From the NCBI RefSeq assembly GCF_005239225.2, contig NC_133292.1:11619965-11683964 (forward strand): a stretch of 64,000 bases of DNA, in the 5' to 3' direction. Shown here piece by piece: positions 27,963 to 39,978 of this stretch. The position numbers were made by a program, and so were the translations under genes. Below the pieces are notes generated by a model, which saw only the letters and a program-made list of their open reading frames with translations, searched no databases and was not told the DNA's origin. The number at the start of each line of letters is the position of its first letter. Position 1 is the stretch's first letter. This stretch comes from Populus alba. Lineage: Eukaryota > Streptophyta > Magnoliopsida > Malpighiales > Salicaceae.

Positions 27963-28159
27963 TGTTTGGTAGTGTGGTAGCGGTTGTTTTTTAAAAAACT
28001 TTTTACATCGAAATACATGTCAATGATGTTTTTTTTATTTTTTAAAAATCATTTTTAATATTAGCACATCAAAATAATTTAAAACATGCAAACTGTATTA
28101 AATTTTAGTAAAAATAAATAAATTTTATGGGAACGTAATTTCAACCACATTCCCAAACA
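27963..28159. mobile_element. MITE-like element with TGTTTGG/CCAAACA ends
   Basis: About 197 bp, from TGTTTGGTAGTGTGG to CCACATTCCCAAACA. The ends are inverted repeats of about 15 bases with a few mismatches. The centre has ATTAGCACATCAAAATAATTT, the reverse complement of the core in the 15103 copy. Near the right end it has GGGAACGTAATTTCAACCAC. No clear flanking duplication. Confidence 0.6.
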
Positions 28160-28590
28160 GTTCAATAATCCAATGTTTACAATTTCCTAATGTTATTTTT
28201 TATTGGTGTTTTTTTTCATGCGCAGTTAGAGAGGAACATCCTCCAAGAGGAGCATAGTGGTGAACATATTTATGATACCGAACAACCTTTAACTAATTAT
28301 GAGCAATGGCAACTGCACATAATTATTAAAGCTGGTGTGTTTTGGTGTAATGATTTAGAAAACTCATGATTTAAAATATGATTTGAATTAAGTTTTAAAT
28401 TGAATAAAAAAGTATTAATATAGTAAAAAATAAAGAGTTTGAACATTGAACTTCATTTCTCGTAACAAATTTTGCTTAAAAACAGCTATGTAGAATATTC
28501 TTCTTACACTATTTTTCGAAGCTTCATCTCCACTAAAACTTTAAAATATTTAGTGCTCAGGAGTCAGAACCATGACATCCTTATCTCCAT

Positions 28591-28605
28591 CCCCCCCCCC
28601 CCCCA

Positions 28606-28636
<31 letters not shown>

Positions 28637-28645
28637 CTCTCTCTG
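28591..28645. repeat. Compound C/A/(CA)/(CT) microsatellite
   Basis: C14, then about 18 A, then (CA)n, then (CT)n. Such CT/C-rich tracts are common just upstream of plant transcription starts, and this one precedes the likely leader exon of the HPt-like gene. Confidence 0.9.
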
Positions 28646-28654
28646 TCGCTGAAG

Positions 28655-28749
28655 TCTCCATGTTAGGGCAGACTCACAAGCAGAGCTCATGCTGCTTGAT
28701 TCTTCTTCCCTTTCTCCACCGCGAGTCGATACAGCTTGTTGCTATCCAG
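28655..28749 (+). other. Possible 5' leader exon of the HPt-like gene
   Basis: A stretch ending TTGCTATCCAG is followed by GTACTGTG, a plausible donor, 1.7 kb upstream of the first coding exon. It follows the pyrimidine-rich tract and has no coding similarity. The transcription start is not determinable from sequence, so this is a suggestion only. Confidence 0.25.
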
Positions 28750-30488
28750 GTACTGTGAATATGCCTTTTTTTTTTCTCTTTCACAAATAATTACGAGTAT
28801 TTTTTTTTAAAAATTGAAAATGCTTGCGTCTTTTGATTGCGATTCAACCAGTTATAATTTTTCAGGGTTGATAAAAGCTAATTCTGACTGGTTGCAGCTC
28901 GTACATGATGTTGTTGGTAAAACTGGCAATACCTTGGTTAATGTGATCGATGATAGTTTCTTTTGTCTATTTTTAGTGATTGCATGATTTAATTTCTGTT
29001 TTGAGGGTGAGTTTTAACATATCCAACGGCCTAATTATACAAGGTAGCCATCCCTTGAATTTAATAGTTCCCGTGGGAATGTATTCGATTGTTTCACTAA
29101 AGTTCAGATTATATTGGTGGTTAGATTCATACAAATTTGATATAGTTTGGTTGTAGAATTTTTAGAAACCTAGGAAGGGAAAGAGGAGTGCTTACTACTG
29201 AGCTGTTACTAATTGTAGAATTTCAGTTATAATGTCGTCCGTTGAAGACTTGTAAGTTCAGTATAAATGGTTGCATACATGTTGTCTGAAATGACGCGAG
29301 CATTGGAAACCACTTTTTTGTTTTGCATAGTTTCCTTTTGTTTTGTTTTTTCACGAAGGATCGGTTTGATTGGCATGTTCATGAAATTCGATGTCCCTTG
29401 TCAATTTGGATGGTTGGCATTATCGTGATATGATTAATAAAGGTAAAGTGTGATGAATTCTTTGCTGATTAGCTGGCTATAATAGGTCACAGAATGTTGA
29501 TTAGTTGCTATAATAGGTTACAGAATAGGGAGCAGCCTACTCATGCTTCGGAGTTTTTGTTTTGTTTGTGTAGGTTGAACTTGTATTCCACCTCCGAATG
29601 GCTGGTGGCGCTACCTAGCTACCAAGATCAGTGGGTGCTTATGAGTTGTATCTTTTATAAGTAAACTTTTGATTGTACTTTGTTCATGGATTATCAGGGG
29701 ACCACTATATTTAATTTGTTGAGATGATTCTTGAGTTGTAGTAAATTATCCCGAGAAGTTTCCTATAATTAGGAAATGCACCCAGCTCTACATGGATTTT
29801 GGTGTTGCTGAGGAAGTAGAATGGAAGCACCTGACAGGTTACACATTTCTTGTGCTTTGCCATGTGGCATTGGCTTTATGTACCATACAACTTCCAACTA
29901 ATATGAATGATGGGACCCACCTGTCATCGTGTCAAGCAGGAGCGAGATGGGGCCTACTCAGTGGAGTGAAGAACATTTGGAAATGCCATTACCTACCAAA
30001 AATGCTTCTAGTTTCTTTGAATTTTGAAACTAGATAACTTACACCACTGTTTCATTGCCTCAGAGCAGGTAAATTTTCACAAAGTAGCTATGTTCAAATC
30101 ATTTTTATTAATCAATTATTGTGCTTCTTCCTTATCACCTCATGGGTTTTTTGACATCCAGTTTTCTCTTTTTTTGATAATATTTCAATTGCTAGATGCA
30201 TCAAAAGTATTTATTCTGATATTAAGTCATAATTTGAAGCAACTCAATTGTTTTGGTCAGTTTCATTAGCAGTGGCATAAATGTTAATATCCATAGTCTA
30301 GGTGCTTAATCTGTAAGGTACCATGCTGAACTCATGGTCTGACATTGTTTTTATCTGCAATTCATTTTGCATATAACTCCCTCACTCTTGTGGGAATGTT
30401 TCATGCAAAGTTGCTCACTTGTCACTGTAGCTTGCTATCTTCTCCAGATTCCATTAGCTTAGGCTTCTGTTAGTGTCCTATATCTTAA

Positions 30489-33400
30489 ATGGCCATGTTA
30501 ATTGTTAAAGGACTGCTCCAACAATATGTGCAGTCACTGTTTGATGAGGTAACAGTTTCTAATGGTTTTACTGCTTTTCTGTAGAATCTCTTTTGCTAAT
30601 CCTATGCTTGTCTTCACTTTACTCTTTAGGATGTTATTGTTATGTCTTCAATGCATTCAGGGGCTTTTGGCAAAAAAAAGGGGAAAAATAAAGATTGAAG
30701 GCTATTTGATCTTGTCTCAGTTTTCTAAACCTATTCATAAAATAGTGTATTTTTTTATAAATACTTTCATATGCATACATACATACAGATGTATGGGACA
30801 TGTTCTTAAGTGGTTCATTCAATTCTGTGTGATTGCTTCTGATTTCAAAGTATTTTGTAGTTGTGATTTGAGGCCATTTAAATTTGGTGTCATGCAGAGG
30901 ACTTATTTGTTTGGAAAGGTTTTCAGTGCTGATGATGTGTTTTTATTATATTCCTTGTAGGGGATTGTGAATGCTCAGTTCTGTCATATTCAAACTTTGA
31001 AAACAGAGGAGGAACCTGATCATGTTGTGCGATTGATCAATACGTACTCCATTGATGTGGAGTCAATCTTATTTGAACTTGGAAGTTACATGTAACACTA
31101 TACCCAAAACTCAACTTGCAAAGCGTCAGTTATGGTAGATGACTTCCTAGAATAATTTGGGTTATTTAACTCATTTTTATATACCTGCAGTGATCTTCCT
31201 GACGTTGATTTTTCTAAGTTGGCTGCCCTAGCCCAGCAAGTAGAGGAGAGAAGCTCACTGTAAGATGATATTTTATATTCTGTGTAAGGGTAGTTATTGG
31301 ATAACAAGAGTAATAATAATGTCTGATAAATAGAGAAAATAGGAAACAATTTCTGGAATGGAGTGTATGTTTGACATTGGTTGGCTAAATGTGGTGCTCT
31401 CGTAGATAGGTTGCTTTTAGTGAAAAGGAGTTTAGATATACTGAAAGAAGGAAATATCAAGAGAGAAAAAGCAGCTGTTTGAACATGGTTTAAAAGGCTG
31501 AGCTCATGGTTTCTTGCCTTTGATCAAGACCTGGGTACTGGGACTTTCCTTGGTGATGCAAAAGCACACAACATGTGTGCAATTATTAATGTGATTAGGA
31601 AATACATATCTATGTTTTCTCCTCATTTCAATCGTGCACTTTCTATTTTTAATCTCTAGGGTAGTGGGTGCTGATGGCTGATTGTTTACTTTTAGTGGTG
31701 AATGAAGAAAGAAAATTTCATGTGCTTGTCTCTCTCTCTCTCTCTCTCATGTGTGGTTCCTCCCTTTGCTATGGTAGACAACTTGTTTAGCATGATTCAT
31801 GATTCATCAAACGATTGTATATTTTTGCTTCTCAAGTGGTCACTGGACCTTCAAGTGCTCTTAGCATGCTTTATATTGTCTTTCTTCAATGGCAAGGCCA
31901 CAATAATTTTTGTTCCTTCATGAAGTATTTTCCTAAGACTACATTCTTTCCCATTCCTTTCAAGTAAAGAGCATAAATAATAACTGGGTTCAGAAGTAGC
32001 TCCTACATGTGATGATTTATTTGTACTTGTTTGCTATCAGTCTCTTACTTTTATTAAGCTGGCATTAGGTGTTCTTACCTTTATGTTTTTTTATTTGTTT
32101 TCATGGATGTATATGGCATGCAAGTAATGATGAATATCATATATGCAAATTATAGTCATTAACTATTCTATTCAGCATTTTTTTATATTTCCTATGTATA
32201 CTATGATATATCCAAATATGTATATGTAGTTGTATTAATCAACACTCCAATTAAAAAGAAAAGCCAATTTGATTCCTTTTCTTCTTTAGTTAAAACAACA
32301 TAATGATCTAAATGGTTGAAGCACCATCTCTAAGAATAATGGTTAGCTGAAACAATAGGCTAACACTTTTAGGTCTATGTGATAATTTATTTTGCATGGA
32401 ACTTTAAATTTATCGTGAATGGTGTCATGTGGAAATGAGCTAGAGTGATCTTTCTTATATGTTGGTTCTTGGATAAAAACAAAAAGAATTTTAAACGACA
32501 ATAATGAGAGTTCATTAAAGTTCAAAAGTAGCAGGTATCTAGTAGTTTCCTTTTTTTCATCTGCATTATGCTCTAGAGTTCCGCTGTCATATACATTTAT
32601 CACGACTCATTCTTCCTCATAGTTAAAAGACGGCAGTAACCCTAAGATTACAAGTGGGATGATGTTTGGATAAATGCACCGCTGTCTTATGCAGATTCAT
32701 ATGATTTGTCTGTCTTAACATCCACAAACTCAAATGTTGGAATCTAGCAATGTGAGATAATCATTAGTTAACAAATAACAACGAGAGCTATTAGTCGCTT
32801 ATATTCAGCACAAAAGATAGTAAATGGTAAAAAATTATTGCTAGTTTATAATTTTTCTTCTCAAGGAAAATAAATTGTTCCGATGGTTTTATCAATATTC
32901 CTACAGTTTCTTTGTTGTCCCACTAGTCTAGCTGAAAGTTAATTTCCCATCTATCATAAAAAGAATTAAAAAGGTGGATATAATGTACTTGGTTTTACAG
33001 CATGGGTGCAGAGCATATGAGGCTTGCATGTGCTGATCTCATTCAAGCTTGTCGTCAGATGGATAAAAGAAAGTAAGGTGGCTTTCATGCTGTGCTTTGT
33101 CATTTTCTTCTCAATTATTGATTTGTAGGAAGGGCGTGTCCTACATGTTACATGATAGATGGTGATGGTTGATAAATAACTTGCTAGCTACTTAGACTTG
33201 TGTCGTATCTGCTTATTTTTCAAAGAAATGCTTGATTTTCTTGTTGGTTATCATTTTCTTATCTTTACTATATTCAATAATTCATATTTGGATTAATAAC
33301 TTCCTTTCCTCCCATGTATTTGCATATTTGCTGTTTCAGTTTGTCCCTTTCCTTCAATTGGATAAAGAATGAATTTGCTCATATTCGGACCAAGTTGGAA

Positions 33401-34995
33401 GTCATTGTTCAGGTAATTCAATTTTAATTCTTGGCTTGTGGACTCTCAAGTTCTTGTTTACTTGCAAAGTAACATATCTGCATATTGTTGTTTAGGATTT
33501 CATGGTGTGTTTCCTTGACCTCTTGTGGAGTTTTTATAGTAAGAATGTCATTTTTTGCATGAGTGGATAGTATTGCTATGTGAGTGGTGTTAATTTATTG
33601 GATGCGTAATGGCAGATGAAAAATGCAACTCAGCCTGAAGGAGAATATGGGTAAAAAAGAATACTATATATTTAAGCATATTTCCAATTATTCACTAGGA
33701 AAAGAAAAAAATGCCTAAATGCAAAACCGATTTGTCTTTTCAGTATTTAACATGAATTTAAGGTACCCTGGCTGAAACTGTAAAACAGGGCTAGCAATTT
33801 TTAGCAAATTGTTTTACTGTAAAGATCTTCAATGATTGAAATCAAAAGGGACAGTAATAATTGAATGTAGATCATAATATTACATAAAAATAACAATCCA
33901 ATACTATAACTACTAAAATAATACACCACTTTTAGTTGACGTTGAACTTGAATATTTATTACTGATTTGAAATTCATCTTTCTGCAAGCACAACCTTGGG
34001 TGGTTGTCTATATTGTAAATCCTAGAATTCTCGAGTGTGGTACATGCCATTAGCCAGTTCACTTTGATTCTACTAATCACTAAAAAGCTCATGAGTACTG
34101 CATAATCGTACATCATTATCATTCAAACTCCCTTTCCAAATATCTCACATGCTCAAGTATCTGCTAGATCCATGATAATATTTGATTGTGTGCTTCACTT
34201 ACGTTTTAATTGATCAATTGCCTTTATTCATTAAGATTTCAAAAACTCTTATTTTCTTATACCTTGTATATTTTAGACTTCTTGCTGCTTAAGTTTGCAG
34301 CACTTGTGATAAATGCTTGATTTGTTTGCTACCACAGGTTGGAAACATGTTTTAGTCTTTAATAGGTTTTGCTTTTGGGCTTTGGTAGAAGTTCAACATG
34401 GAAAAATGATATACATTTGTAATGCCACACAGTTGCATAAAACTTCTTGCTAAAGAAGGATAGTAGGCAACAAAGGACTGCATCATAATCAAATCAAAGC
34501 TCAAAATCCTGAGTCTCAGTTTTGAGTGGCTGTGCGCAACACTTTTAATTGAGGAAGAATAGTTTCCTATAATGGTTTTCAGGGCACGTGGGATAAGATT
34601 GCTGGCTTGTTGCATTTTAGGTATCGAATTGCATGTGGCAAAATGCGTGTCATTTCTCGGCAGCATTTTACTTAAACATAGAAAACTAATATACAACACC
34701 AACATTAACAGGACTTTGGTTTATCGTTCAGTTGTTTTTGAGAGAGTGAGGGAAATTCATAATTATACCAAGCACTCCCCAAGTTCAAGGCACATGCAGA
34801 TTGTTTTCAAGTTTTTGGTTCTCCACAATAATTTCTGCTTCACAGTATGTCCCTGTTCTAATACAGTATGGTGCACAAATGTTTTGTTGCCTACATTTAA
34901 TGAAACACTTGTTCTGCTTCTTGATTTTTCTGGGCCTCACTGGTTTGTAGATGGAGCGGAAGATTATGCGACTTGAGAGCAAACATAAAAAGTAG
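30489..34995 (+). CDS. Pseudo histidine-phosphotransfer protein (AHP6-like)
   Basis: Six exons: 30489-30548, 30961-31091, 31191-31259, 33001-33072, 33340-33412 and 34951-34995, giving 149 residues. The start ATG has an in-frame TAA directly before it. The protein follows the plant HPt plan: an N-terminal helix with SLFDEGIVNAQF, DHVVRLINTYSIDVESIL, then the four-helix bundle with SSLMGAEHMRLACADLIQACR and a C-terminal helix (MERKIMRLESKHKK). The active-site segment, HQ[LF]KGSS in true HPts, reads QQVEERSS, so the phospho-accepting His is Gln and the following Lys-Gly pair is also lost. It cannot relay phosphate. Known precedent: AHP6 (His to Asn) and cereal pseudo-HPts, which inhibit cytokinin phosphorelay between receptor kinases and response regulators. 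A similar inhibitory role here is inference. An alternative last exon at 33616 is listed separately. Confidence 0.85.
33616..33654 (+). other. Candidate alternative last exon of the HPt-like gene
   Basis: GGCAG at 33611-33615 is a usable acceptor in the same phase 0 as exon 6 at 34951. It also starts with ATG and encodes MKNATQPEGEYG before a TAA. The distal exon (MERKIMRLESKHKK) better matches the C-terminal helix of HPt proteins, so the proximal exon would make an isoform with a shortened helix, or may simply be unused. Confidence 0.35.
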
Positions 34996-36717
34996 ATTTC
35001 TGTCTGTTGTCAAGTTCACCTCGATGTGCCTGTGAGAAAACTTTTTGATAACCTATCCATGCAGGAGTGATGCTTGTGGATTTAAGATCAGGTTGTTCTT
35101 ATATCTGTTGTTGCTTTGTACTTGGTTGTATATTAGTGGATGGTATGCTGTATTAGGAAGGATTCTCATCTTTATTTTGCGCTTATAAATAATATACTCA
35201 TTTCGTTGCAGAAAGTTGTCCGTTAACATAAAAGAATTTGTTTCCATATATTATGTTTTTTTTGGTCTAACAAAGGGGTTCGGTTCGACTAGGTTGAACC
35301 TGACCTGGTGTTTCCATATATTATATCGGGCAACATTATTATCTTACTCTAATGTGGATTGATGTGGATAACACTGAGATGAATGACCATAGAGTGCTAA
35401 AATAAGTTTGCCTCATAGTTGCCCAGTTGCTGCTGTAAAATGACTCAACTTCTCTCAATAGCTTGGGGAGAACACTCGAGAATATTGACAGCAATAGCCC
35501 CCCCCCCCCCCCCCCCCCCCGGGGTATTGAAGAGATCGGCCAGGTTTTGGTTTTCTTGGGAGAATCTTGTGATGATTCCATCAGAACAAAGAAACATAAC
35601 ATCTTTCGGCTGGTTAATGAGACAATTCACGGCAAAGACATAATCACTGTAAGTATTTGGATATCTTTTGTCTCGCATTGTTCTAGGGAAACACAGTTTA
35701 CGAGGATGGTGCTTGTCACATTGCACCAAGATAGTAGCTTAATTCTTTTTTGATCCAGAAAAGAGCTTATCGAAGAAGAGCCACTTATGGTCTTCAAACT
35801 CCAGTACATGAGCTTCGCCCGAGGTTAGGACCTATTGACACAAGCTCAGGTTGGCAAGTCTTCGGATTTGTTCTGTCAAACCTACGAGGAAATGGAAAGA
35901 TGCATGTGGATGAACAAGTCTCTCACAGGATATTCTAATGATTCTTGATCTGCAAAATGCGAATAATGAATGCTGAATTTCCTCATGCCACAGGCTCCGT
36001 TTGAAGCAGGAACTTGATACTTCTCTGTATTTAGGCCCGCAAATGGACTTGATTGGCTTTCATGAGCATCTCACCCAAAGTAAATACGTTTGGCCTAGCG
36101 GGTTGCCATGGCAAACTCTAATCTAAAACATGAAAAACTCTAATCTAAAACTGGATTCGGAAGCAGTTTTAAATTGAATTGAAAAGAAATATTGATCTTA
36201 ACTAAATTTTTATTGATTTGATTTATCTAGCCTGACAGGTCAAATTAATTATTGTTTTTATAAAAATAGAACAGCATCCTTGTAATAAAAATAATTTACT
36301 AGGGTTGCTTAGCCTCAGCGACTATCTCCTCTCATCTGGCTTGAACTTTACCCCCATTTGGTAATGATTTCACTTTCCTTCTCGGTATACTCGTACTCGC
36401 TTTGATATCAAACTCATCACCTCTCGTTCCTCTCAACTCCATATCCCTCAGGTTCTCTGACAAGTATAACTGATAAAGGCGAGAAGCTTCAATATACTTT
36501 TAGATTTTCTATCATTCATTTTCCCAGAATAAAGAAAACCTTGAGTAATACACATCTTTTGTACAAATATTATATACAAGAGAAATTTTGTTTGTGGAAA
36601 CTGAGGGTATAATAGTCAATTAAGAAAATAGGATATTTTTTTTTTTTCGTTCTGAGCGCCAAACACCTTATCTACCATCTTTGCTTCCGTGTCTGGAACA
36701 TTGTAAACGCTAAAAAG
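34996..36717. other. Spacer with a 23-C homopolymer
   Basis: Begins with the 3' untranslated region of the HPt-like gene. Open frames around 35.4-35.9 kb owe their length to the C-run and show no family similarity or splicing logic. Nothing else identified up to the first exon of the aldo/keto reductase. Confidence 0.5.
35498..35524. repeat. Poly-C run followed by GGGG
   Basis: 23 consecutive C then four G. This is unusual in AT-rich DNA, could form a hairpin or i-motif/quadruplex, and is a position where read length may be misassembled. Confidence 0.9.
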
Positions 36718-37024
36718 ATGGCTGCGTCCTTACACCACGCTGTCCCCAAACTCACTATAACAACTGCAGCTCGTCCCGAGTCAAGATGGCCCAGTTTCAA
36801 TTCAGTCAGGTGCTGCGCGCCGACGACAACTACAACCACAACTGACGCCGGGGCTCATCGAATCACGGTGAAGAATGGGAACGACTCGCTTGACATATGC
36901 AGAGTCCTTAACGGTATGTGGCAGACTAGCGGCGGTTGGGGCCGAATCGACCGAGACGACGCCGTCGAGGCAATGCTTCGCTACGCTGACGCTGGTCTCT
37001 CCACCTTCGACATGGCCGATCACT
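36718..37024 (+). other. Upstream alternative first exon (1a) of the aldo/keto reductase
   Basis: Starts ATG at 36718 and ends at CACT|GTAAAT, 307 nt, phase 1. It encodes a Ser/Thr/Arg-rich, transit-peptide-like N terminus (MAASLHHAVPKL...), then VKNGNDSLDICRVLNGMWQ, TSGGWGRIDRD and STFDMADH. The second half is closely similar to exon 1b, with a noticeably more GC-rich codon choice. The trailing T joined to exon 2 (ATGGGCC) makes TAT, the catalytic Tyr. So it can splice directly to the shared exon 2 at 37925, or it is the surviving first exon of a vanished tandem gene. Confidence 0.8.
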
Positions 37025-37436
37025 GTAAATTATTCAAAACCCTTACCCTTTTTTTGTGGGTTTTTTTTTTATGTTTACGTGGTGCGTTCTCATTGGCTTG
37101 GAAGGTCCTGGTCCGTTTGCTTGCCACGTCGGCTTTCTTAGTTTACTTTGTTTGTTGCCGTAGGGTCCCTATGGGTATTTGCCACTTTTTTCTTTCTATT
37201 TGTAACAATGTAACCGTTTAAATGACATGCTTTGGCCAAAATGCCCCCACTTCCTCATAATTGCAAAGACCTTTCTATAGAATCAATGGTGGAAGCTAAG
37301 ACAAGGAAGCAGATAAGATGAAAGAAAACTACTGGAAGGGAAGAGACGGTGTTATGGGGTTTAAAGAAGCAAAAACAAAAGTCCCTTTTGTAATCTTTTT
37401 AGTCTCTTTGGATATTAGGCTTTTTTGCAATTGAAA

Positions 37437-39978
37437 ATGGCAGAGCTTTTATACCAACCATTTAGCAGCTTCAGCTTTAATGGAATGAAACTGGTAAGTA
37501 GAAGAGTTGGTGATGTAAGAAAAGTAACCAGTTTGAAACCATTGCAATGTGTGTTGACTGAGGAGGATAACAGGAGAATTGTGGTGGTGAAGAATGGAAA
37601 AGACTCCTTAGATATGTGTAGGGTTGTTAATGGGATGTGGCAAACAAGTGGTGGTTGGGGCAAGATTGATCGTGACAACGCTGTTGATGCTATGCTCAAA
37701 TATGCTGATGCTGGATTGACTACTTTTGATATGGCTGATATATGTAATGAGCTTATAAAGAAGTAGCAGCAACTTTACTGCTTATAAATTGGATAAACAG
37801 AAATGTTTTATAGATATACATACATTGTGGCACTGTATAATGATGATATTGGCAGTCTATTATTTTTAATATTTGCATCCAAGAATTGGGTCCCTCATTG
37901 TTTTCAGTTCTTCTAACACTGCAGATGGGCCTGCTGAAGATCTCTATGGCATTTTTATCAACCGAATTCGCAGAGAGCGTCCACCGGAAGTCCTGGATAG
38001 GGTTAGAGGGTGAGTCATAACCACTTTGTTAATTGGCATGTATTAATATTTGAGTTGGGAAGAATTAACTTTGGTGCTTATCTTGGCTTACATGGACAAG
38101 AAATTTATTGACGTATAACATAGGAAGGATATTGTAGAATTTATGTTCACCTCTAGAATAAAGGAAGGGAACTGTGGAGTTCATGCTTACCTCCGTATAT
38201 TATGCAATGCAGCCTTACAAAGTGGGTTCCACCGCCCGTTAAAATGACTGGTAGCCATGTCAGGCAGAACATTGACATTTCAAGGAAGAGGATGGATGTG
38301 TCATCCTTGGACATGCTTCAGTTTCATTGGTATTGTTCTTTTGTTTCAATTGTATTTGGACAACATTTCTCTAGATTTTGGATAATCAACATCAGCACTT
38401 TCTATTGATACCTGTTAGATATTGTTGAATTTTTCTGAAACTAATGATTTGTGCTTTTCTATTTTCTTTTTTATCTTAAATAGGTGGGACTATTCTAATC
38501 GTGGCTACCTTGATGCCCTTAAACACTTGAATGACCTTAAGGAAGAAGGTTAGAATTATTTATTTTGGCAATTCAAAGAAGGCCAAATTATTTATCTTGC
38601 ATTCTTATGGGCACGGGAGTCCATATATCTTTGATTTGATTGCATCACTTCAGCAAGTTGCATGCAGGTAAAATTAAGACTGTTGCTTTGACAAATTTCG
38701 ACACAGAGAGATTACAAATAATTTTAGAAAATGGAATTCCTGTTGTCAGCAATCAGGTATTATCGAACAATTTCTTGTTTTTGTCACTCCCACCTCTTAA
38801 TGTAGCTTGTAGCTCATGTAAACTAGTATATTGTGATTCCATCAGGTGCAACATTCACTTGTGGACATGCGTCCTCAACAAAAAATGGCAGAGCTTTGTC
38901 AGCTTACTGGAGTTAAACTTATCACGTCTGTTTGTCCCTCTCTCATTGCACACGCATAGAAATATGATTGCACAGATAATATTATGTGTTAGCCTTTTGG
39001 CATGCTAACAGAATTTACATTATCTGCTGTACAATTGAGCATTCCTTGGATAATTAATGAATGCAGGTATGGGACAGTTATGGGTGGACTGTTATCTGAG
39101 AAATTCCTTGACACTAACTTATCCATTCCGTTTTCTGCCCCACCATTAAATACTCCTTCCTTGCAGAAGTACAAAAGGGTAAGAGATAAGAACTCCATTG
39201 AATACCGGCTTTATTTTGTCCATGGAAAAATAACAGTTCATGTCTACTTCTGTTGTGAGGAGTAGACATGCTATTTGGTAACGTGAAATAAGACCACCTT
39301 TAATAAGGAAACTGTTGGCTTTTGTTTAGTGAGTTTACTAAAATGTCAGATTTACTTCTCTTTGGAAGTTGGTCACAATTTGAGGAACAAAAGTCTTGGA
39401 TTTGTGATTTTTTCATCATCTACCCTCTCTTTTTTCTCAGATAAGACTTCTCCAAAATTATTTTCATTGCAACCCTATGATGTATGAGAGGGGGAGAGAT
39501 TTAAAGCTTTGAATGTTTACCACTGTAATAGTATGCTTAGATTCGTGTCATAAAATTGTGCAAAATACATGACAGATGGTTGATGCTTGGGGAGGATGGA
39601 GTCTCTTCCAAAGTCTGCTGCGTACACTTAATAAGATAGCCTCTAAACACGGGGTCTCCATTCCAACTGTAGCGGTGAAGTACATATTAGATCAGGTATA
39701 TTTCAGCACCTCCTAAATGTTCATTTCTCTTTGATGGTAGAATTTCTCGCTGACCAAGGATTTTTCTTCTGGCATGTCTTGTATAACTACAGCCAGCAGT
39801 GGCAGGATCCATGATAGGTGTTCGACTTGGTTTGGCTGAACACATCAATGACGCCAATGCTGTGTTTTCACTGGTCCTCGACGAGGAGGATATGAACAGC
39901 ATACAGGAAGTTTCCAAAAAAGGGAAGGATCTGTTAAAAGTGATTGGCGACTGCGGGGATGAGTATAGGCGTATATGA
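37437..39978 (+). CDS. Plastid-type aldo/keto reductase
   Basis: Nine exons (37437-37743, 37925-38009, 38213-38329, 38484-38548, 38668-38756, 38846-38925, 39067-39178, 39576-39695, 39793-39978) give 386 residues. After a probable chloroplast transit peptide comes a complete AKR TIM barrel. The catalytic tetrad is visible as Asp in TTFDMAD, Tyr in the codon split across exons 1/2 (IYGPAEDLYG), Lys in LTKWVPPP and His in LQFHWWDYSN. Later strands include KTVALTNFDTERL, VVSNQVQHSLVDMRP, ITYGTVMGGLLSEKFL and VAGSMIGVRLGLAEHI, which provides the NADPH-binding end. It should reduce aldehydes or ketones with NADPH; the substrate is unknown. The start is the only ATG before the conserved block. A second, paralogous first exon lies at 36718-37024. 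No disabling change was seen. Confidence 0.9.

Larger units (their letters stand above)
21442..28590. other. Gene-free spacer with SINE and MITE copies
   Basis: About 7 kb without a supportable gene. Beyond the mobile elements listed separately there is only AT-rich sequence, poly-T/poly-A tracts and short open frames with no family similarity (for example around 21.9 kb and 22.8 kb). Confidence 0.6.

Noticed and set aside
29792..30269. Two 81-codon frames before the HPt-like gene
   Set aside because: No similarity and no phase link to the first HPt exon, which has an in-frame stop directly before its ATG; probably leader intron.
30562..30960. 132-codon frame overlapping the HPt intron 1
   Set aside because: Lies between a good donor (30549) and acceptor (30960) and ends at the acceptor; intronic openness.
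35445..35753. Pro/Gly-run frames on both strands
   Set aside because: Held open by the homopolymer C run; three frames and both strands are open there.
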